Source: Arthrobacter jiangjiafuii (GTDB lineage: Bacteria > Actinomycetota > Actinomycetes > Actinomycetales > Micrococcaceae). From it: a DNA stretch of 64,000 bases. Below the pieces are notes generated by a model. It made no database searches, was not told the DNA's origin, and saw only the letters and a program-made list of their open reading frames with translations. The stretch lies in the NCBI RefSeq assembly GCF_018622995.1, contig NZ_CP076022.1, positions 3,038,001 to 3,102,000 of the forward strand, in the 5' to 3' direction. The translations under genes and the position numbers were made by a program. Below, one piece after another: positions 25,670 to 33,246 of the stretch (positions within the stretch are counted from its first letter, which is position 1; the number at the start of each line of letters is the position of its first letter).

Positions 25670-26575
25670 TTATACGCCGCCCGGACGGGCGGCAGCGACC
25701 AGCGCCCTGACTTCCGGGGCCACCTCCTGGCCGAAGCGGGCCAGGTCCGCCGCGCTGTCGGTGGCGAGGATGAACCCGGAGGTTCCGTACTCCAGGGCGA
25801 CCTCCGCCAGCTCCCCGGCCCACTGGGCGGCCGGTCCGTGCAGCAGCCCGCCGCCTGCGTCCGTGAAGGTTCCGCTGATGTTCAAAAGCCGGCGCACGAC
25901 GGCGGGATCGCGGCCCGCGGCGCCGGCAGCGTCGTCGATCCTGGCGTTCAGAGCCGCCAAATCCCCCGGCCCGCCGGGCAGATAACCCAGCGTGGGCACC
26001 CAGCCGTCCGCGGTTTCACCGGTGAGCCGGAGCATGCGGGGCTTGTAGGCGCCAAGCCAGATGCCGACGTCGTGCGCCGGCGCCGGGCCGCGCTTGGCCC
26101 CGTGAACGGAGTGAATCGTTCCGTCCGCGACCAGCGGGGTCCGTTCGGACACGTCCCAGACGCCGCGGATGATCCGGATGGCTTCGGCCAGGCCGGTGAC
26201 CGCTTTTCCCGGATCAAGCCGCTGCCCGCCCATCGCCACGATTGCATCCCAGAACGCTCCGGCGCCGAGCCCGAGCTCGAATCTTCCGCCGCTGAGCAGA
26301 TCCAGGCTGGCGGCGCTGCGCGCCACGACCACCGGCTGCCGCAGGGGCAGGTTCAGCACATTGGTGGCCAGCGTGATCCGCTGCGTGCAGGCCGCCGCAT
26401 AGGACAGCAGCGTCCAGGTGTCCAGGAACCGCGGCTGGTACGGATGGTCCTGGAACGTGGCAAGGTCCAGCCCCGCAGCCTCGGCTGCGACCACCAGTTC
26501 GACTGCCCGGTGAGGCGGGGATGCATCCGGGGTGAGGAAGGCGCCGAACAAAAGGTCGCGGCCATAGTCGGGCAT
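25670..26575 (-). CDS. LLM-class flavin-dependent oxidoreductase
   Basis: A 301-residue bacterial luciferase-like protein (F420- or FMN-dependent TIM barrel). VELVVAAEAAGLDLATFQDHPYQP at the N-terminus, RITLATNVLNLPLRQPVVVARS, and GGRFELGLGAGAFWD are the family's consecutive barrel strands; the QDHPYQ motif is seen in the subfamily that uses F420. The substrate is unknown. GAGGAG precedes the ATG. It is oriented with the amidohydrolase but 169 bases away with no obvious link. Confidence 0.85.
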   Translation of the reverse strand: MPDYGRDLLFGAFLTPDASPPHRAVELVVAAEAAGLDLATFQDHPYQPRFLDTWTLLSYAAACTQRITLATNVLNLPLRQPVVVARSAASLDLLSGGRFELGLGAGAFWDAIVAMGGQRLDPGKAVTGLAEAIRIIRGVWDVSERTPLVADGTIHSVHGAKRGPAPAHDVGIWLGAYKPRMLRLTGETADGWVPTLGYLPGGPGDLAALNARIDDAAGAAGRDPAVVRRLLNISGTFTDAGGGLLHGPAAQWAGELAEVALEYGTSGFILATDSAADLARFGQEVAPEVRALVAAARPGGV

Positions 26576-27141
26576 GGGGACTCCTCGGAGCTGGGCTGGA
26601 TGTCTGAAGTTTGCCCAGCGTAGCTGCCGACGTCGTCAGGCCGCAGCGGTGGCCCGGCGGGCGGTTCCACGGTTGAGCGCCAGATGCCCGCCCAGTCACT
26701 GGCACCGGCGAACGCGGTGGGTACAGGTGCCGCCCGCCCTGTCCCGAGAAGGAGCGTTGCACCGTGCCGCGTCTGAGCTCCTCCGGCCAGGTCCAGAATG
26801 GACGCTGACCCAGCGCCCGAGTGTCAGGTCGGTGAGCGGCGGATGGATCGAGTGTCCCAGGACGGCTGTGTGAAAAGGGGCTCCGCCGAACCCAGTCGAG
26901 CACCGGCCGGTAAAGGAATTCCTGTGCGGCAGCGTCCCGTTCGGAGACGGGGCTTTCGCCCACGGCCCGGGTCAGGCGCTGCGGCAGTGACACATCGTTC
27001 ACGGACCCTAACGCTACGCCGACGCGGCGAACCCGCACAGGCCCGCTGGCTGTTCGTCATGTTCGATATGCCCGAAGACACCGGATTCTGGTTCCCCGGA
27101 ACTCCGCGTAGGTTAGGAAGCCCCTAACTATTGGAGATTTC
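26576..27141. other. Gene-poor intergenic region before the universal stress protein
   Basis: About 565 bases without a credible gene on either strand. Several GC-driven open frames exist but have no ribosome sites, family motifs or sensible composition. A short inverted repeat GTTAGG-AAGCC-CCTAAC (27112-27128) sits in the leader of the universal stress protein, which could be an mRNA hairpin or operator. No known riboswitch or RNA gene was recognised. Confidence 0.45.
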
Positions 27142-27582
27142 ATGGCCGCCGAATACGGATTCACAAAAATCATTGTTGGCGTCGACGGCTCTGAAGCCTC
27201 GGTCGAAGCGCTGCGGCAGGCCCAAGTGCTGGCAGGGCCGATGAATGCTGAAGTTGAGGCGATTGCCTGCTGGGAATTTCCGCAGATGTACGACGGCTAC
27301 GTGATCATGGGAATCGACGGTTTTGAAGAGAACGCCCGCAAGACTCTCGACGAGGCAGTTTCACGCGCCTTCGGACCCCAGACGCCGGATAACGTCCGGA
27401 CCCGGCTCATCAAGGGAGAGCCGAAGTCCTCACTGATCGAGGCCGGCAAAACGGCCGACATGCTCGTTGTCGGCCGGCGCGGACGCGGCGGGTTCGGCGG
27501 ACTGCTCCTGGGCTCGGTCAGTTCCTCCCTCATCGCCCAGGCCACCTGCCCGGTGCTCGTGGTCCACGCACCCCAGGACTAG
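27142..27582 (+). CDS. Universal stress protein (UspA family)
   Basis: A 146-residue single Usp domain. IIVGVDGSEASVEALRQA at the N-terminus has the ATP-binding Asp, and the C-terminal nucleotide motif G-x2-G-x9-G-S reads VVGRRGRGGFGGLLLGSVSS, so ATP binding is expected. The ATG has GGAG at the right distance. It stands alone, with a long gene-poor leader. In actinobacteria such proteins respond to hypoxia or general stress; no regulatory box could be identified here. Confidence 0.92.
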   Translation: MAAEYGFTKIIVGVDGSEASVEALRQAQVLAGPMNAEVEAIACWEFPQMYDGYVIMGIDGFEENARKTLDEAVSRAFGPQTPDNVRTRLIKGEPKSSLIEAGKTADMLVVGRRGRGGFGGLLLGSVSSSLIAQATCPVLVVHAPQD

Positions 27583-27686
27583 CAGCGCAGGCGCCCGCCT
27601 GCACCGGACCGGCCGACGGCGAGCCCAAATATGTGGCTGCCTCCAGCCAGCACTCACCACCTAGGGGATCTTGGAAGTCCCCACCC

Positions 27687-27761
27687 TTACGAATCGCGTG
27701 CGCACCCGGCGAGGCTGAGCAGCAGCACCAAAACCGCAGCCGTGTATCGTGCCCGAATCAT
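27687..27761 (-). pseudogene. Truncated duplicate of the neighbouring lipoprotein gene (24-residue remnant)
   Basis: Reading the minus strand, ATG at 27761 opens MIRARYTAAVLVLLLSLAG, then C and ARDS before a TAA. This repeats the signal peptide and lipobox of the lipoprotein just upstream (MISVRYVAAVLVLLLGLAG, C, ARDSS) and includes a similar GAGAGGTA ribosome site. The stop after the lipobox region leaves no mature protein, and no similarity to the rest of the lipoprotein follows. It is best read as a decayed tandem duplicate; a functional 24-residue peptide is less likely. Confidence 0.75.
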
Positions 27762-27797
27762 TCCAATACCTCTCGGAGTGCGACGTCAAGCAAATGT

Positions 27798-28334
27798 CTA
27801 GAACTTTCCGCCTTTATACTCACCCTCAGGCCACGTGAAGCATTCAGAACTTGAGGTAATAAGGATCGTATCGGGATCCCATCCCGCGCCAATGATGTAG
27901 ATTTCCGCGGTGTCCGGAGAGCGCAACTGGACTTCATAGCTTCCCGCCGGAGAGGGGTCACGCGTTTTAATGGTGAACCGACTGTCCTGGTACTTCGCTT
28001 CAAGCGCCCTGACAAGAGGCTCTAGCTCTGTCCCAGCACTCAAAGTAACGATGGTCCCCCCGTTCCAGTTAACTAAAGGACCGCCACAATTGAGCAAAGT
28101 GCCGGTCGCCTTCAGATCGACCTTGACTACTTTGCCTTCGGGAATCGAATTGACGATTTCCAATTCCATAGCTTGTGTTCGCGCCTTGGCTTCCTGCCAC
28201 ATCAACTCTTTTGCCCCGGGCGTCTCCCCTTCCGTTGAACTCGTATGTGCCGGTACCGCTGAGGAATCGCGCGCACACCCGGCGAGGCCTAGAAGCAGCA
28301 CCAAAACTGCGGCAACATATCGTACTGAAATCAT
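27798..28334 (-). CDS. Putative lipoprotein of unknown function
   Basis: A 178-residue secreted lipoprotein. The signal peptide MISVRYVAAVLVLLLGLAGC ends in lipobox LAGC (Cys20). The mature part has a low-complexity Ser/Thr linker, then a folded domain with two Cys (in LLNCGGPL and SSECFTW). It contains GGTIVTLSAGTELEPLVRALEAKY and GSYEVQLRSPDTAEIYIIGAGW. I do not recognise the family. The start at 28334 is set by AGGAGAGG and the signal peptide. Base composition is clearly lower in GC than neighbours, and a truncated copy follows, which suggests acquisition. Confidence 0.8.
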   Translation of the reverse strand: MISVRYVAAVLVLLLGLAGCARDSSAVPAHTSSTEGETPGAKELMWQEAKARTQAMELEIVNSIPEGKVVKVDLKATGTLLNCGGPLVNWNGGTIVTLSAGTELEPLVRALEAKYQDSRFTIKTRDPSPAGSYEVQLRSPDTAEIYIIGAGWDPDTILITSSSECFTWPEGEYKGGKF

Positions 28335-28417
28335 TTCATTACCTCTCCTAACACGTCTTGAAGCACTTCCATGTGGCTCTGGTCTCTCGGGTGCACCTTC
28401 TGTGTCGGAAGCATAGA

Positions 28418-28615
28418 CTATTTCAGCCAAGGCAGAGGCCACCGCCGGGGAAACCGCTCATGCCTGATGGGCCATTCTCCTTTATTCCTTGGGCGTGTAA
28501 TTAGATCGAAGACGTCGTTCACCCAGCCGAAATACCCATCGGTTTTTACCAAATGGAACCACCAGGTTTTGACCACCAAATCGTCCATTTCTTGTCCCAC
28601 CCACATTGGATTCAT
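28418..28615 (-). CDS. Small hypothetical protein, possible gene fragment
   Basis: A possible 65-residue protein (from the ATG at 28615) with aromatic-rich sequence DDLVVKTWWFHLVKTDGYFG then WVNDVFDLITRP and a basic tail. Its low-GC codon use matches the adjacent lipoprotein. There is no strong ribosome site; an internal ATG at MDDLV is an alternative. It lies on the same strand just upstream of the lipoprotein gene. It may be a fragment of a larger acquired gene. No family was recognised. Confidence 0.35.
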   Translation of the reverse strand: MNPMWVGQEMDDLVVKTWWFHLVKTDGYFGWVNDVFDLITRPRNKGEWPIRHERFPRRWPLPWLK

Positions 28616-28700
28616 CGTATTTGAGGCTGAAAAGACGGTGGGCTTTCCGCACTCGACCGGCTGGGGCCGGTTGGGAGCCGGTTTAGGAAAACCGGCAGCA

Positions 28701-28943
28701 GAAGCCACCACAGCTGGACCCTCGGTGGTCACAAGGACGGTGGAAAGTCCCGAGGGTGCAGATATGGCGGGCAGGAGTCATCGAGTGCGCACATACGCTG
28801 AGCAAACCGCCGCGGGAGCCACCAGAGCTGCACCCTCGGTGTGATCAACAGCGCGGGAGCCACCAGAGCTGCACCCTCGGTCGTCACAAGGAGGGCGGAA
28901 AGTCTCGAGGGTGCAGATATGGCGGGCAAGAGTCACCGAGTGC
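28701..28943. repeat. Imperfect 88-bp direct repeats with internal inverted repeats
   Basis: Two 88-base copies (28701-28788 and 28856-28943) share most positions; a third partial copy of the first 27 bases lies at 28814-28840. Each copy contains CACCCTCG-type and CGAGGGTGCAG arms about 26 bases apart (in the second copy CTGCACCCTCG at 28869-28879 and CGAGGGTGCAG at 28906-28916), so each can fold. This resembles a small non-coding interspersed repeat or MITE-like element. No terminal duplication was established. Confidence 0.7.
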
Positions 28944-28967
28944 CCCGGCGCCTACCTCTATCGCCCC

Positions 28968-29987
28968 TTATCGCTCAGCCAGCTGCCCGTAGACCCGCCC
29001 CAGCCGGTCCAGCCACCACTGGGTGACCTCCGGGCTGGCAGCCCAGCGTTCCAGCAACTCCCCGGACACCGGCACGTCGCGCACCGCCAAGGCACCGCCG
29101 TCGGGCAGCATCAGTTCCCCGGAGACATCCCCGCTCATCAGCGACAGCGTGCCCAGCCCGCAGGCGTAGGGCAGTTCGGGCAGGGATGCAGCCAGGGCGA
29201 CACCGGCGCGGATCCCCACCGATGTGTCCAGCGCGGAACTCACGACGGCGGGCAGCCCGGCCGCCGCCACAATCTCCAGTGCCCGGCGCACCCCGCCCAG
29301 CGGCGCCACCTTGACCACGATCAGATCGGCGGCGTCCTCGCGGGCCACGCGCAGCGGATCGGTTTCCTTGCGCACGCTTTCATCGGCGGCGACCAGCACC
29401 GGAATCCCGCGGCGGGCCAGTTCCAGCCGCACGGCCCGCAGCCCGGCGATGTCAGGAACCGGCTGTTCGGCGTATTCCAGTCCGGCTTCGGCCAGGGCTT
29501 CCAGGGCGCCGACGGCGGTGGGCACGTCCCAGCCGCCGTTGGCATCCACCCGGATCCCGGCGTCGGGCAGCAGCCGGCGGACCTCGGCCACCCGGGCCAG
29601 GTCCTCGGCGACGGTCTGGCCGCGCTCGGCGACCTTCACCTTCACCGCCGGGACGGCTCCGAACCGGGCCAGCACGGCTTCGACCTGCTCCACCCCGACC
29701 GCGGGTACCGTGCCGTTGACCGGCACCGAGTCACGGACCGGTTCGGGATAGCCCTCCCCCGCCGCTTCCAGGGCGGCCGCGAGCCAGGGCGCGGCCTCGA
29801 CGTCGTCGTATTCAGGGAACGGCGAGAACTCGCCCCAGCCGGCGGGGCCGGGGATCAGCAGCGCCTCGCGGTGCAGGATGCCGCGGAAGCGCACCCGCAT
29901 CGGAACGGAAACCACCCGGGCCGCTGCCAGCAGCTCGGCCAGCTCGGGGCGGGGACCGGACACCGGGGAAATTTCAGGGATAGCCAC
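28968..29987 (-). CDS. menC: o-Succinylbenzoate synthase (MenC)
   Basis: A 339-residue enolase-superfamily enzyme that dehydrates SHCHC to o-succinylbenzoate in menaquinone synthesis. RVRFRGILHREALLI and GWGEFSPFPEYD are the actinobacterial MenC N-terminus. The catalytic KxK is VKVKVAE; metal ligands follow in RVDANGGWD, EQPVPD and AADESVRK; and VKVAPLGGVR has the second Lys. The GTG start has AAAGG almost adjacent, so the exact start is uncertain. menD lies at 1.9-3.6 kb, outside any shared operon. Confidence 0.92.
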   Translation of the reverse strand: MAIPEISPVSGPRPELAELLAAARVVSVPMRVRFRGILHREALLIPGPAGWGEFSPFPEYDDVEAAPWLAAALEAAGEGYPEPVRDSVPVNGTVPAVGVEQVEAVLARFGAVPAVKVKVAERGQTVAEDLARVAEVRRLLPDAGIRVDANGGWDVPTAVGALEALAEAGLEYAEQPVPDIAGLRAVRLELARRGIPVLVAADESVRKETDPLRVAREDAADLIVVKVAPLGGVRRALEIVAAAGLPAVVSSALDTSVGIRAGVALAASLPELPYACGLGTLSLMSGDVSGELMLPDGGALAVRDVPVSGELLERWAASPEVTQWWLDRLGRVYGQLAER

Positions 29988-30086
29988 CCTTTCAGCCTAG
30001 TCCCGGAGCCCGCCCGGACCGGCATGAGCGAAGGCCCCGACACACGTTCAGGCAAGAGCCATCTTCCAATGGCAGACTAGGAGGCA

Positions 30087-30998
30087 ATGAATACCCGCAA
30101 CCTCCTGAACAGCCGTGCTCCGATCCAGCGTCCGCCTGCCCACAACATCGCTATGTTCCTGTTCGGAGCCCTGCTGTGCGCTGCCGGGGTGGCTGTAACC
30201 TACTGGGCATTTGTCCGCACCACTACGGGTCAGCTGGCCGATGAGACAGCGTGGCGCGAGGCTGAGGTGGCAGCCCCCGCCGCGCAGCTGCCCGTCCTGG
30301 CGTTCCTGGACGAGCTGCCGATGCTCTCCGTGTTCATCGCCGGCGCGGTGATGCTGATAGTGACGATCCGACGACGGCGCCTGGCCCCCGCAGTAATTGC
30401 GCTGGGTACCTTCGCGGCGGCGAACATCACCAGCCAGCTGCTGAAGCGGCTGTTCCTGGACCGTCCCGACCGCGGCGTCGCCACCCTGGACTTCAACTCG
30501 CTGCCGTCGGGCCACACGACGCTGGCGGCCTCCGCTGCGGCGGTCGTGTTCCTGCTGGCCTCCCCGCGCTGGCGGCCCGCCGTTGCGGCGGTCGGCGGCA
30601 GCTACGCGGTGCTTGCCGGCGCGGCGACGTTCGTAAATCTGTGGCACCGCCCGGCCGACGTCGTCGCCTCCTTCCTGGTGGTGGGCGCGTGGACGCTGAT
30701 CGGCGGGCTCGTGATGATGCGGACTGCGCCGGACTGGAACTACTGGCCGCCCGGAGGCCGGAGGCGCGGCGGTGTCCAGATATTTGCCGCGGTCTGTTGG
30801 ATCCCGGGACTGCTGGCGCTGCTGATGAGCGTGGGGACGTACGTGTACGCGATCAGCGGCACCACGATCCTGGGCAGCAGCGGCACCCTGCAGTTGTACT
30901 TCTGGTCCGGACTGGGCCTGATCGTGGGCGTCGGGTACGTCCTCAGCGCCCTGGCCTGCGCTTTGTTTTCTATGCAGGCGGGCGATCCGGCCCGGTAA
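30087..30998 (+). CDS. PAP2-family membrane phosphatase
   Basis: A 303-residue membrane protein with the three phosphatase motifs: KRLFLDRP (K-x6-RP), PSGHTT, and the reduced third motif NLWHRPADVV (usually SRxxxxxHxxxD, with His and Asp retained). It removes phosphate from phosphatidic acid, undecaprenyl diphosphate or a similar lipid on the outer membrane face. At least five helices flank the motifs. The 3' end overlaps the convergent MFS transporter by 29 bases. It starts divergently from menC. Confidence 0.85.
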   Translation: MNTRNLLNSRAPIQRPPAHNIAMFLFGALLCAAGVAVTYWAFVRTTTGQLADETAWREAEVAAPAAQLPVLAFLDELPMLSVFIAGAVMLIVTIRRRRLAPAVIALGTFAAANITSQLLKRLFLDRPDRGVATLDFNSLPSGHTTLAASAAAVVFLLASPRWRPAVAAVGGSYAVLAGAATFVNLWHRPADVVASFLVVGAWTLIGGLVMMRTAPDWNYWPPGGRRRGGVQIFAAVCWIPGLLALLMSVGTYVYAISGTTILGSSGTLQLYFWSGLGLIVGVGYVLSALACALFSMQAGDPAR

Positions 30999-32286
30999 CC
31001 CCTGGCCGGGTGCCGGTCTGCGTGCCGGCAGCCTGCCCATACACCGGCTTGCCCTTGGGCACCCAGCGCCACAGCGCCACCGCACCGAGCAGGCCCAACA
31101 CCGCCGTTGCGCCGATGCCAGCCGAAAGCGAGGCCAGGGCGGTGACCGCCGAGAGCAGCGCGGGCCCGGCCATGGTGCCGCTGTCCGCGAGCAGCCGCCA
31201 GATCCCCAGGAACTGCGGGCGTCCCGGGGAGGGTGAGAAGTCGGCCCCCAGGGTCATCACGATCCCGGAGCCGATGCCATTGCCAAAGCCGATCAGCAGG
31301 GACACCAGCAGCAACCCCGTGCTGTCGCCGGTCAGCGGCATCAGACCCAGCCCGGCGGCCATGATCAGCATGCAGGGCACGGCTACCCAGCGTCGACCCC
31401 AGGCGTCCATGGCCTTGCCGGCCGGATAGAAAATCAGCATGTCGATGGCGCCGGAGAGCCCGTAGATCAGCGCGGTCTGGGTGGGGTCCAGGCCGATGTG
31501 CTGGGCCCAGAGGGGAATCACTGCCTGCCGGGACGCGCGCACCGCGGCGATCAGCAGGATGCCAAGGCCCAGGGTCCGGAACACCCGGCCGTGGCTGCGC
31601 AGCACGGAGCGCACGGTGGGCGCCGGCAGGACAGCTCCGGAACCGGTTCCGGCGCGGCTGGCTGCAGGACCGCCGGGTCCGCCGCCGCCACCGGCACCGG
31701 CACGGCCGACGCCGGCCGGAACCCGCAGCTCGGGCACCTTCAGGCTGATGGCGGCGGCCAGCAGAGCCGCTCCGGCACCCACCCAGTAGGCGCCGGAGGT
31801 ACCGGCGAAGTGGATGACGCCGGCGGCGGCAAAGGGGCCGGCGAACACGCCGATCCGGTTCACCCCGCCAAGAGTGGACAGTGCCCGGGCCCGGTAATAC
31901 AGCGGGACGGCCTCGGTCAGGTAGCTCTGCCGGGCCAGGCCGAAGACGGAGCCGGCCATGCCCACCATGAACACGGCCAGGGCAAAGAGCCACAGCACCG
32001 GGGCCAGGGCGGCGGTGGCCATGGCTGCCGAACACCACAGCGCGGCAATCACCAGCGCCCACTTCTCGCCGAACCGGGTGGTCAGCACGGTCGCCGGGAC
32101 ATTGGTGAGCAGGGAGCCGATGCCGGTCAGGGTGATGACCAGGGCTGCCACCGCCACGCTGGCCCCCAGGTCCCGGGCGGTCAGCGCGATCACCGGCAGG
32201 ATGGCGCCGGTGGCCAGGCCGTACAGCAGGGTCGGCCCGAAGGCCGGAACGGCTATCGTTTTGAGGCTGAAGGATTCGGCAGGCAC
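30970..32286 (-). CDS. MFS transporter
   Basis: A 438-residue 12-helix major facilitator. The second-third helix loop with TRFGEKWALVIAALW and the repeated pattern in the second half support the fold; it resembles drug/sugar-efflux type MFS proteins. The central loop (about residues 195-235) is Gly/Ala/Pro-rich. The start is GTG at 32286, 18 bases after the MBL-fold hydrolase stop on the same strand, so the two are probably co-transcribed. Substrate is unknown. Confidence 0.87.
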   Translation of the reverse strand: MPAESFSLKTIAVPAFGPTLLYGLATGAILPVIALTARDLGASVAVAALVITLTGIGSLLTNVPATVLTTRFGEKWALVIAALWCSAAMATAALAPVLWLFALAVFMVGMAGSVFGLARQSYLTEAVPLYYRARALSTLGGVNRIGVFAGPFAAAGVIHFAGTSGAYWVGAGAALLAAAISLKVPELRVPAGVGRAGAGGGGGPGGPAASRAGTGSGAVLPAPTVRSVLRSHGRVFRTLGLGILLIAAVRASRQAVIPLWAQHIGLDPTQTALIYGLSGAIDMLIFYPAGKAMDAWGRRWVAVPCMLIMAAGLGLMPLTGDSTGLLLVSLLIGFGNGIGSGIVMTLGADFSPSPGRPQFLGIWRLLADSGTMAGPALLSAVTALASLSAGIGATAVLGLLGAVALWRWVPKGKPVYGQAAGTQTGTRPGVTGPDRPPA

Positions 32287-32304
32287 CGGTTCAGGGTACC
32301 GCCG

Positions 32305-33156
32305 TTACTGCTTCAGCCACTTCCACCGGGCCAGGGTCCGCAGCCGCATCAACAGCGCCCTGGACTGCTCCGGGCCATAGGGCAGGATCGGAATCGCCTT
32401 GGTCATATCCACTGACGCCTGTTCCATGGCGCTGCGGGTCACGGCGACGGCGGTACGCATCTTGTTCATCTGCGTGGTCACGAAGTCCACGGTCACCGGA
32501 GCGCCGTGGCCGGGCACGAACACGTTGTAGAGATCGTCCAGCGCCGCCACCTTGCCCAGGGTGCGGATCCATTCCTTCGGGAAGGAATCATCGAAGTTCG
32601 GATCCGCACCCTGTTCCAGCAGGTCTCCGGTGAACAGCACCTCGCCGGCTCCCACCAGCAGGTCATGGTCGGTATGGCCGCGGCCCAGATGGAACAGCGT
32701 CACGGAGATGCCGCCCAGATCCAGGTCAACGGGGGCACCGTCCACCAGCTGGTTGGGTACGACAATATCTGTGTACTTGCCTTGTCCGGCGGCCATCTCA
32801 GGTTCCAGGCCGGCGACGGCGGGACGCTGGGAGTCGCCGGATTCCGCGATGACGGCGGCGCAGCGGCTGGTGGCCCAAATGTCCTCCACTCCATTGGCAG
32901 CGAGGACGGCGTTGCCGAAGTAATGGTCAAAGTGCGCGTGAGTATTGACCGCGATCAGCGGCAGATCGGTGCGTTCCCGGACGGCCGCCAGAATGGCCTG
33001 GCCCTGCCGCGGGCCGGCGCCGGTGTCAACAACCAGGGCACACTCGTCGCCGATGACCAGGCCCGTGTTCATCGAGTACCCGGGGTTGGTGCGGACCAGC
33101 ACCCGCGGGGCGACCTCCCGCCACGTTGCGGTGTCCTGCCCTGCTGCGTCCGTCAT
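32305..33156 (-). CDS. Metallo-beta-lactamase-fold hydrolase
   Basis: A 283-residue MBL-fold enzyme. The metal motif NTHAHFDHYFGN (HxHxDH), LGRGHTDHDLLVGAG with the next His/Asp, and VPGHGAPVT with the last His indicate an intact binuclear site. It resembles quinoprotein-relay/glyoxalase II-like hydrolases acting on thioesters or lactones; the substrate is not readable. AAAGGA precedes the ATG. It begins the unit that continues into the MFS transporter. Confidence 0.86.
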   Translation of the reverse strand: MTDAAGQDTATWREVAPRVLVRTNPGYSMNTGLVIGDECALVVDTGAGPRQGQAILAAVRERTDLPLIAVNTHAHFDHYFGNAVLAANGVEDIWATSRCAAVIAESGDSQRPAVAGLEPEMAAGQGKYTDIVVPNQLVDGAPVDLDLGGISVTLFHLGRGHTDHDLLVGAGEVLFTGDLLEQGADPNFDDSFPKEWIRTLGKVAALDDLYNVFVPGHGAPVTVDFVTTQMNKMRTAVAVTRSAMEQASVDMTKAIPILPYGPEQSRALLMRLRTLARWKWLKQ

Positions 33157-33246
33157 GAGTCGGTCCTTTGGTTTGGTGAGCTCTTTGTTGCCTCCAACCT
33201 ATCGCGGGCCGTGCATGGATGGTGTGCCCGGCGGCGATTGTTGCGG

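Noticed and set aside
27687-27761. A functional small peptide gene
   Set aside because: It has a start and ribosome site, but the frame stops straight after the lipobox and copies the neighbour; a pseudogene is simpler. Kept as a remnant feature.
28756-29026. Small open frames across the 88-bp repeats
   Set aside because: They merely run through repeat DNA, have no conserved features and no ribosome site.
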